A stretch of 10,753 nt of DNA from an uncultured Fibrobacter sp. (GTDB lineage: Bacteria; Fibrobacterota; Fibrobacteria; Fibrobacterales; Fibrobacteraceae). Shown here piece after piece: positions 5,682-10,753 of this stretch. The stretch is from NCBI GenBank assembly GCA_937891805.1, contig CALATK010000265.1, positions 1 to 10,753 of the forward strand, read 5' to 3'. The stretch's first letter is position 1; each line of letters starts with the position of its first letter. The translations under genes and the position numbers were made by a program. The notes beneath the pieces are model-generated. The model saw only the letters and a program-made list of their open reading frames with translations, had not been told where the DNA came from and made no database searches.

Positions 5682-7085
5682 CTTCATCAGCGGATTCTTT
5701 ATCACCTTATACGCTCCGCCTCTAGCCGGTTCTTTTGCAGAGGAAGCCTTTTTGGCAAGGGAGTTCTCGAAGTGGCCCTGTTTTTCCGTGCCGTAGCCCT
5801 TTGATCTCTTTTCTTTTCCGAGTTTGGCAATTTCAACCGCCTTGTCCAGGGCCTTTAGAGAGTCGGGGATATCGTAGTCCGGTACGATACCCTTGTCGTG
5901 GTACGAAATGTCGTTCTTGTCGTAAAGTTTCATGGCTGTGATAATGCTGAATCCGCCAGCACTAGTCGGTAGGTTGTACTGTCCGATTCCCTTTCCGTAG
6001 GTCAGCATGCCCACAATGGGAGATTGCGTGGTGTTGGTGACGCCCATGAGCATGGTTTCTGCGCAACTTGCACTATTTGTGTCGGCCATAAATACAAAGT
6101 AGCGCCCTTTGCCAATGCCGTCTTCGGTGGCCACCATGCGGTTTGAAAGAATCATCTGGTGGACTTCGTCGGGGGCAACCTCCGTGTATTCAAGGGTACC
6201 GATGGTGTCCCCTTTGGAAAGGAACAGTTCGGTTGCCTTAACGCATGCGTCAAAGGCTCCGCCAAGGTTACCTCTCAGGTCAATAATGGCGGATCCCTTG
6301 GTGGCTTGAAGAGCCGCCTTGACTTCGTCCGAGGTTCCTTTGGTGCTGTCTTCGTTGGCGGAGTTTGCCTCGTTGCAACTTATGCCACTGAAATTTTCAA
6401 AGGAAGTGATTTTGATGACGGGAATAGAATCATGGTAGCTGATGTGCACTGTTGGCTCAAGGTAGCAGAAAAGTTCCGCCGAGATATCCAGCGTGTCGCT
6501 ACCTCTTAAGATTTTAAAGGAAATGCTGTCCCCTTCGCTTCCGGAGGTGAGTTTTTCGAAACTCTTTTCGTCGCCGGGCTTGGTGGAGCCCACGTAGAGT
6601 ACGGTGTCTCCAGCCTTGAGTCCGGCCTTGTCGCCCGGACCGTTAGGATACACCTGGGTGATTACCAGCTGGGAATCGGCGGGCTGTACAGAAACGGCGA
6701 TGTTGTACGTAGGCTCCGATGCCATGTCCAAATCGTATTTGTTTACGTAGTAGGGCCCGAAATACCTGGTATAATTGTCGTCCATTTGGCTATACATATA
6801 ATAGACGTCGGGAAATTCATAATAGTCGGGAGAATATCCCGCATCTTCGCCGTGACCGTTATAGCTATTGATGTCGCCAAGCTTTTGATTGGCATTTAAA
6901 AAGAAGAAATGGAGCAATTGATAGTTTTCGACCAGTTCCTGTTCAGCGGCAGTAAGTTCCTGTGGAATTTCCTCCTCTTCGTCGGGCATTGCGATTTCGC
7001 TGTCGGCATGCTTGACCGTGCAACCAGTCCATAGCGCAAGTGAAACAGAAACAAGACTATAAAGTGAAATTTTCTTGAAATTCAT
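5679..7085 (-). CDS. S41 family (C-terminal processing) peptidase lipoprotein, second of a tandem pair
   Basis: This is a predicted envelope serine protease with a PDZ domain (CtpA/Prc family), 468 residues. The signal peptide ends ALWTGC, with likely lipidated Cys22; the Trp at -3 makes the lipobox atypical. An acidic linker (DEEEE at 35-39) follows. A PDZ domain lies at about 125-205, with NGPGDKAGLKAGD at 148-160. The peptidase core has IIDLRGNLGGAF (267-278), Ser340 in SASCAE, and Lys365 in YGKGIGQ. The Ser-Lys spacing of 25 matches Prc and plant/algal CtpA, so the dyad is intact. The C-terminal 60 residues are basic and low-complexity. The ATG at 7085 lies six bases after the stop of the upstream S41 gene, with a weak AGG overlapping that stop, so the genes are likely translationally coupled. 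Substrate is unknown. Confidence 0.92.
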   Translation of the reverse strand: MNFKKISLYSLVSVSLALWTGCTVKHADSEIAMPDEEEEIPQELTAAEQELVENYQLLHFFFLNANQKLGDINSYNGHGEDAGYSPDYYEFPDVYYMYSQMDDNYTRYFGPYYVNKYDLDMASEPTYNIAVSVQPADSQLVITQVYPNGPGDKAGLKAGDTVLYVGSTKPGDEKSFEKLTSGSEGDSISFKILRGSDTLDISAELFCYLEPTVHISYHDSIPVIKITSFENFSGISCNEANSANEDSTKGTSDEVKAALQATKGSAIIDLRGNLGGAFDACVKATELFLSKGDTIGTLEYTEVAPDEVHQMILSNRMVATEDGIGKGRYFVFMADTNSASCAETMLMGVTNTTQSPIVGMLTYGKGIGQYNLPTSAGGFSIITAMKLYDKNDISYHDKGIVPDYDIPDSLKALDKAVEIAKLGKEKRSKGYGTEKQGHFENSLAKKASSAKEPARGGAYKVIKNPLMK

Positions 7086-7091
7086 AACGAC

Positions 7092-8468
7092 CTACGGTGA
7101 ATAGGGATAATTTACAAAATGGACGATGGAATCCAAAGCGCCACCCATGTCGAAACTCTTTGCAGGAATAGTTGTTTTTGTCGAGGCCAGCAAAGATTCT
7201 TTGATGGCACGCTCTGCCATAGACATTTTGGCACTTTGTGTCTTGGGTGAATTACCATATAGGGTTTTGACGGCATTTAGGGCGCATGTCCTTGAAGCTC
7301 CTTCCGGACAGTCCATATCGGGGGCGATTCCTTTTTTGTGATAGCTGTTGCCCTTGGGCGTGTAGAATTCCAGGTTGGTAATGACGGCAAGCCCGCCTTC
7401 TAGGGTCTTCCACTGGCTTTGCCCTATGCCCTTGCCGAAGGTGGTTTCGCCTGCCAGGGGAATGCCTCCCTGTTCCTTGGCTGCGGCGATGAATATTTCG
7501 GCGCAGGAGGCCGAAGCCCTGTTGGCAAGCATTAGGAATTTCCCGTTTTCTCCGGGGTCTCCGGGGTTCGCCAAGACATCTAGGGAGCGGTGTGTCCTTT
7601 TTCCGTCGGGGGTTAGGCTTACAAATTGCCGCCTAGACAAGAGTCCTTCTTTTACAAAGAGGTCTGCGGCAGGCAGACACTGGCTGATCAGCCCGCCGGG
7701 ATTGTTCCGCAGGTCTAACACCCTGGGCTCGGAAACGCCAGCCGTAGAATCCAGGTATGCCCTAAGCTCGCCGAAGGTGCCATTCTCCCTGTCGGCGGTG
7801 GATTCCTTGAATTCGGTGATGGTTACGAAGGTGATTCCCTCGATGGTGTCCAAAAAGACGGTAGGGGCGTAAACCGTTTCCTTGGTCAGGTCAAACTGAA
7901 GTAGGCTGTCGTCAAAGAAAATCGTGAGCGATACATCGGCACTGTAGGCGACAATGGAATCAAACACCATCTTGGAGTCGTAACCGTCCATTGAAATGCC
8001 GTTTGCCGAAATGATCCGCCCGTAGCGGGGAACCTTGGCCCTGCCGGCAGGACTGTCGGCATAGACTCTCGATATCAAGATGGGGTAGGGGTGGTCATCC
8101 CCTTCGGTGTAGATGACCAGGTATTCCATGCCCAAATCGCCCTCTACAATGGAGGTGTTCATCTGGTTTTCGGCGGCCTCGCTTTTGGAGGGCGGGTAGT
8201 AGCGGGTGTATCGGTCGCTGAGCGATTCGTACAACAGGGGAATGCTGTCCCCTTTTTCGGGCAGGTCTTTCAGCTCTTCTTCGTAGAGGTAGGTCTGGTT
8301 GATCAGCCAGTAGTTGAATTCGTAGGCGGTGGGCTCCGGAGTGCTTTCCACCGGCTCCATAAAGTCCCCACAGGCAACGAACAAGACAAGAGAGAACAGC
8401 AGGAAAGTTCTGAGTTCTAAGTTTCTAGTTACTAGACTATTCTTGATTGTGCGGACCAGAAAATTCAA
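7092..8468 (-). CDS. S41 family (C-terminal processing) peptidase lipoprotein, first of a tandem pair
   Basis: This is a predicted envelope serine protease, 458 residues and paralogous to its neighbour. The start is TTG at 8468, supported by AGGA eight bases upstream; the nearby ATG at about 8477 stops after three codons. The signal peptide has an unusually long n-region (about 20 residues, Arg/Lys-containing), a hydrophobic FLLFSLVLFVA and Cys33 for lipidation. Residues 12-20 (LVTRNLELR) are encoded by a heptamer array. The PDZ-like region spans about 107-195. The core has VLDLRNNPGGL (250-260), Ser321 in SASCAE and Lys346 in FGKGIGQ, again 25 residues apart. A second Cys pair, Cys387 and Cys395 (CPEGASRTC), is absent from the paralogue. 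It lies 69 bases after the LRR gene and probably shares its transcript. Substrate is unknown. Confidence 0.91.
   Translation of the reverse strand: MNFLVRTIKNSLVTRNLELRTFLLFSLVLFVACGDFMEPVESTPEPTAYEFNYWLINQTYLYEEELKDLPEKGDSIPLLYESLSDRYTRYYPPSKSEAAENQMNTSIVEGDLGMEYLVIYTEGDDHPYPILISRVYADSPAGRAKVPRYGRIISANGISMDGYDSKMVFDSIVAYSADVSLTIFFDDSLLQFDLTKETVYAPTVFLDTIEGITFVTITEFKESTADRENGTFGELRAYLDSTAGVSEPRVLDLRNNPGGLISQCLPAADLFVKEGLLSRRQFVSLTPDGKRTHRSLDVLANPGDPGENGKFLMLANRASASCAEIFIAAAKEQGGIPLAGETTFGKGIGQSQWKTLEGGLAVITNLEFYTPKGNSYHKKGIAPDMDCPEGASRTCALNAVKTLYGNSPKTQSAKMSMAERAIKESLLASTKTTIPAKSFDMGGALDSIVHFVNYPYSP
8408..8435 (-). repeat. Heptamer array inside the S41 signal-peptide coding region, 4 units
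   Basis: Read on the minus strand from 8435, the units are CTAGTAA, CTAGAAA, CTTAGAA and CTCAGAA. They have the same period and core as the intergenic arrays but are read in frame as codons 12-20 of the S41 lipoprotein. The orientation is opposite to array 4 at 8487-8521, so the two form an inverted pair around the TTG start. CTAGTAAC at 8501-8508 is complementary to GTTACTAG at 8428-8435. Confidence 0.65.
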
Positions 8469-8486
8469 TATTCCATTCCTGCTTCT

Positions 8487-8521
8487 CTAACAACTAATAA
8501 CTAGTAACTAACCACTAACCA
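8487..8521. repeat. Heptamer tandem array 4, 5 units
   Basis: The plus-strand units are CTAACAA, CTAATAA, CTAGTAA, CTAACCA and CTAACCA, contiguous. The array sits between the LRR stop (with its hairpin) and the ribosome-binding site of the first S41 gene. It shares CTAATAA and CTAGTAA exactly with array 1. Confidence 0.85.
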
Positions 8522-8522
8522 C

Positions 8523-8537
8523 TGCGCCCTCGGCGCA
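8523..8537. other. GC hairpin directly after the LRR stop codon
   Basis: This is a perfect 6-bp stem, TGCGCC (8523-8528) / GGCGCA (8532-8537), with triloop CTC. It abuts the LRR TAG stop (8540-8538, minus). No T-tract follows in the minus direction, so it is not a canonical intrinsic terminator. It may protect the mRNA end or attenuate readthrough into the S41 genes. Confidence 0.6.
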
Positions 8538-9290
8538 CTACTGGTCTATCTTCAACCCCTTCTTGTCGAGGATAGCCCGAGGCAGGCCGTCTTCCATGGG
8601 GTTCTCGTTGATGGAGATGGTTTCGAGACTCTTGCAGTCGGCGAGGGCTTCGGGCAGTGTTTCCAGCTGGTTTGCGTCCAGCACCAGTTCCCGGAGCTTG
8701 GAAAGCTTGCCGAATTCCTGCGGAATCACGCTCAGCTGGTTGCCGGAGATCATTAGGATTTCGAGGCTTGCGAGGTTCCCGAGGGTGGCGGGGACCTCGG
8801 TCAGGTCGTTGTTGTCCAGGTACAGCTTCACCAGGTTCTTCAGTTTGCCGACGGAATCGGGGATGGTGGTGAGCATGTTGTCGTGGAGGGAGAGTTTTAC
8901 CACCTTGGCCCAGTTGCCGATTTCGTCGGGAAGTTCCAGAAGTTGGTTCTTTGCGATATTCACCGTATGGAGGTTTGTGAGGTTTCCGACGGTGGCGGGG
9001 AGCTCCGACAGGCTGTTGTAGCCCAGGTAAAGGTGTTCCAGGGCGGAGAGGTTCCCGATGGTATCCGGAAGCTCCATCAGGTCGTTTTCGCTGACGGAAA
9101 GGCTTTTCAGGTTTTTCAAGAGCCCGATGTCGTCGGGGAGCTCCACCAGCTTGTTGCGGTCCAGATTCAGTTCTTCCAGGGACTGGATTTCGAAAAGTTC
9201 GGGGGGTAACAGGCGAAGTCCCTGCTGGGATAGGTCCAGGGTTTTGGCCTTTTCGGCCTTGGCTTTATTAATAATATCGAGCAGGTTCAT
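8538..9290 (-). CDS. Cytoplasmic leucine-rich repeat protein
   Basis: This 250-residue protein is almost entirely leucine-rich repeats. After a short N-terminal helix (LLDIINKAKAEKAKTLDLS), ten repeats of 23 residues follow, with pattern LxLxxNxLxxLPxxhGxLxxL; for example LNLDRNKLVELPDDIGLLKNL and LYLDNNDLTEVPATLGNLASL. The last repeat, ISINENPMEDGLP, is degenerate. No signal peptide, transmembrane segment or extra enzymatic domain is visible, so a cytoplasmic protein-binding role is likely; partners cannot be read from sequence. The N-terminal helix resembles that preceding LRRs in some bacterial Roco-type proteins, but no GTPase domain is present. The ATG at 9290 is chosen over an open extension to about 9389, because AGGAG sits seven bases upstream and the LRR helix begins there. 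It is first gene of a probable operon with two S41 peptidases and divergent from the AIPR gene. Confidence 0.93.
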   Translation of the reverse strand: MNLLDIINKAKAEKAKTLDLSQQGLRLLPPELFEIQSLEELNLDRNKLVELPDDIGLLKNLKSLSVSENDLMELPDTIGNLSALEHLYLGYNSLSELPATVGNLTNLHTVNIAKNQLLELPDEIGNWAKVVKLSLHDNMLTTIPDSVGKLKNLVKLYLDNNDLTEVPATLGNLASLEILMISGNQLSVIPQEFGKLSKLRELVLDANQLETLPEALADCKSLETISINENPMEDGLPRAILDKKGLKIDQ

Positions 9291-9317
9291 AAAGACTCTC
9301 CTATTTATACACGATAA

Positions 9318-9323
9318 ATCATA
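9318..9323 (-). promoter_or_regulatory. Possible -10 element of the LRR-S41 operon
   Basis: The minus strand reads TATGATTTA starting at 9323. TATGAT matches five of six bases of the sigma-70 -10 consensus. The predicted leader is about 22 bases and includes AGGAG (9298-9302) seven bases before the ATG. No convincing -35 box lies at 16-18 bases. Confidence 0.4.
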
Positions 9324-9426
9324 GCATTTTTGCGAAAAAAAAGGGCTTGACTGTCCAAAATGTGTTAAAAATAGCCAAAAATTATACATTTGTTCACTAA
9401 ATGGGGGCCGGAGTGGAAATTTTTTT

Positions 9427-9442
9427 TAAGATTTACTATTTT
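9427..9442 (+). promoter_or_regulatory. Probable promoter core of the AIPR-domain gene
   Basis: TAAGATTTACTATTTT is identical over 16 bases to the segment upstream of the FKBP gene and is preceded by a run of T. TAAGAT fits a -10 element with a start near 9439, leaving a leader of about 77 bases. No -35 is visible at standard spacing. Confidence 0.5.
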
Positions 9443-9456
9443 TTATGCCCAAAGTA

Positions 9457-9500
9457 AGGCTTTTGAAACTATTTTTAATGGCAAAATATGGCAAAAGCCT
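9457..9500 (+). promoter_or_regulatory. Inverted repeat and direct repeat in the AIPR-gene leader
   Basis: AGGCTTTTG (9457-9465) and CAAAAGCCT (9492-9500) are perfect 9-base inverted arms separated by 26 bases. Inside the right half, ATGGCAAAA is directly repeated at 9478-9486 and 9488-9496. The right arm ends five bases before the TGAGG ribosome-binding site (9506-9510). It could be an RNA hairpin or a bipartite operator; function is inferred. Confidence 0.45.
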
Positions 9501-9515
9501 AAAATTGAGGAAAAA

Positions 9516-10753
9516 ATGGAACTGACAAAATCCCAGGAACGACGCCTAGCATTCGTGGCTAGCCTCTTGAGTTTGAACCCCAATGACCCTAATGACCGTA
9601 TCAAGGCCCTTCGGCACTTGAATCTTGACGAGAACGGATGCTTTCATGGCTTCCAGTACTCCCAGGGTTTCATGGAATTCTTCATATTCCTGGACGAGGA
9701 TACCCCCCTCGAGAAGGTGGTTTCTCACCTGAATGCCGACCTGAAACAGCTCCAGATTGCCGTTTTCCGCACCAGCGACCCCACCAATCCCTTCTTTATG
9801 TCCCTTCGTGAAGAGGCTGACCCCTGGGCAGTGAACAAGATTAGCGACGACGACGAGGAAGAGGACGACGATACTCCGGCAAGCCGCCCCTACATGGAGA
9901 CCCTGGAGATTACGGTGCTCCGCACCCGCGCTACTCGCGACATTACCGACTCTGAACTGGAACGCACCCTCAAGGACATGCGCCGCAAGCTCACCATCTG
10001 GAAAAACGAGGTGAAGGCCAAGCTGGACATTATCGCCGAACACGACGACCTGACCCGCGATTTCCGCAGCGCCGACGACAAGCTGGAAATTGTCATGGAT
10101 TCTGATCCCTTGCACCTCACAAGCGATCACGGTGAACTTTTCCTCGGTTTCTGCCCCATCCGCACTATTTATGACTACCATGTGAACTTGGGTAAGCGCC
10201 TCAAGACCAAGCACAACATGGCTATCGTGAGTTCCAACATCCGTACTTACCTGGGCAACCTGACCCACACTAACGCGGCCCTGATCGATGCCTTCCAGAC
10301 CATGGAACGTAACGACGACCAGAACGTGAACGTGGACGATTTCCCCTTCTTGCACAACGGTATGACCCTCACGGGTGATGACCTGCGCCTCAAGGAACGG
10401 GATGGCAAGAAGGTGCTCTACATCGAACGCCCGAAGATTATTAACGGTGCCCAGTCCCTGTTCACCTACGAACATTATGCCAAGAAGAGCAAGAAGCCGG
10501 TGAACCCCAAGGTGCTGGTGAAGGTGGTGGTGCCGTATCCCGGTGCCGACAACTTCTTGAACCAGGTGACCATGGCCAACAACCGCCAGAACCCGGTGTT
10601 CAGCTACCACCTGCGCGCCGCCGACGACCTGCAGTTCTTCATTTGGCAGCGTTACCAGGAAGAAGGCTTTACCTATGTTTATAAGGACGGCGTGCGCCTC
10701 AAGGCCCGTACCCGTAAGCTCGAAGTCCGTATGCGCCCCGAACTGGCCAAGAC
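9516..10753 (+). CDS. AIPR-domain (abortive infection phage resistance family) protein, partial, C-terminus beyond right edge
   Basis: The frame is open for 412 codons and runs off the window. TGAGG five bases before ATG supports the start. Residues from about 238 carry AIPR-family features in order: SSNIRTYLG (239-247), FPFLHNGMTL (276-285), PKIINGAQS (306-314), VLVKVVV (333-339) and NNRQNPVF (355-362). The family consensus I recall has NxRxxL, NNGITI, IVNGxQT and N.QNPI-like blocks here. The N-terminal 235 residues are not recognised; they include an acidic run (DDDEEEDDD at 111-119) and a charged helix at about 145-180. Family members are linked to phage abortive infection and often sit near restriction-modification genes, but their biochemical role is not settled. 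Codon use is very CTG/AAG/GAC/AAC-rich and looks native rather than recently acquired. It is divergent from the LRR gene. A role outside defence is possible. Confidence 0.8.
   Translation, partial: MELTKSQERRLAFVASLLSLNPNDPNDRIKALRHLNLDENGCFHGFQYSQGFMEFFIFLDEDTPLEKVVSHLNADLKQLQIAVFRTSDPTNPFFMSLREEADPWAVNKISDDDEEEDDDTPASRPYMETLEITVLRTRATRDITDSELERTLKDMRRKLTIWKNEVKAKLDIIAEHDDLTRDFRSADDKLEIVMDSDPLHLTSDHGELFLGFCPIRTIYDYHVNLGKRLKTKHNMAIVSSNIRTYLGNLTHTNAALIDAFQTMERNDDQNVNVDDFPFLHNGMTLTGDDLRLKERDGKKVLYIERPKIINGAQSLFTYEHYAKKSKKPVNPKVLVKVVVPYPGADNFLNQVTMANNRQNPVFSYHLRAADDLQFFIWQRYQEEGFTYVYKDGVRLKARTRKLEVRMRPELAK

Noticed and set aside
9347..9352. TTGACT as a -35 box for a plus-strand promoter
   Set aside because: No -10-like hexamer lies 16-18 bases downstream. 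The likely plus-strand promoter core is about 75 bases further on.
9291..9389. N-terminal extension of the LRR protein by 33 residues
   Set aside because: AGGAG is placed seven bases before the ATG at 9290, the extension is AT-rich and not LRR-like, and it overlaps the likely promoter.
9546..10610. A 354-codon open frame on the minus strand opposite the AIPR gene
   Set aside because: It is the antisense shadow of strongly biased CTG/GAC/AAG codons. Its translation is low-complexity V/H/G/L-rich with no domain, and the plus-strand frame has a ribosome-binding site and AIPR motifs.

Overview
The window looks like chromosome of a Gram-negative bacterium, most plausibly Fibrobacter or a close relative (Fibrobacterota). 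This is an inference from overall style: four lipoproteins, a strong preference for CTG, AAG, GAC and AAC codons in the best-expressed genes, AT-rich intergenic promoters, and short heptamer repeat arrays between genes. No rRNA or other decisive marker is present. I see no tRNA, rRNA, CRISPR array, transposase or integrase. No gap between genes exceeds about 230 bases.

Layout. At the left, glmS (2873 to 1044) and scpA (976 to beyond the left edge) lie on the minus strand. They cover amino-sugar precursor supply for the cell envelope and chromosome condensation. A 132-base divergent promoter region separates glmS from a plus-strand FKBP-type peptidyl-prolyl isomerase lipoprotein (3006-4064), which has a long Ala/Pro/Lys/Glu tail. 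A clear intrinsic terminator follows. Next is a plus-strand MepM-like M23 peptidoglycan endopeptidase lipoprotein (4126-5451) whose start codon sits almost directly on its putative promoter. The M23 gene converges on a minus-strand cluster across a 227-base region made of heptamer arrays and a palindromic mosaic repeat. In transcription order that cluster is a cytoplasmic leucine-rich-repeat protein (9290-8538), then two tandem, divergent S41 (C-terminal processing) protease lipoproteins (8468-7092 and 7085-5679). Divergent from the LRR gene, a plus-strand gene with an AIPR-type (abortive infection phage resistance) domain starts at 9516 and runs off the right edge.

How the genes fit together. 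The FKBP isomerase, the M23 endopeptidase and the two S41 proteases are all predicted lipoproteins. They form an envelope folding, proteolysis and wall-remodelling neighbourhood, with GlmS feeding precursor synthesis. This grouping may be only positional. The AIPR gene is the one accessory-looking gene and could mark the edge of a defence region to the right, but its codon use looks native.

Most notable patterns. (1) Period-7 arrays (CTARTAA, CTCATAA, CCCATAA, TAGGNNT) occur at four of the five complete gene ends that are not tightly coupled to a following gene. They begin at the stop codon or just after a small GC hairpin. (2) One such array appears to have been captured in frame as the n-region of a lipoprotein signal peptide. 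(3) A 16-base identical promoter core lies upstream of the FKBP and AIPR genes. (4) Two genes appear to be near-leaderless.
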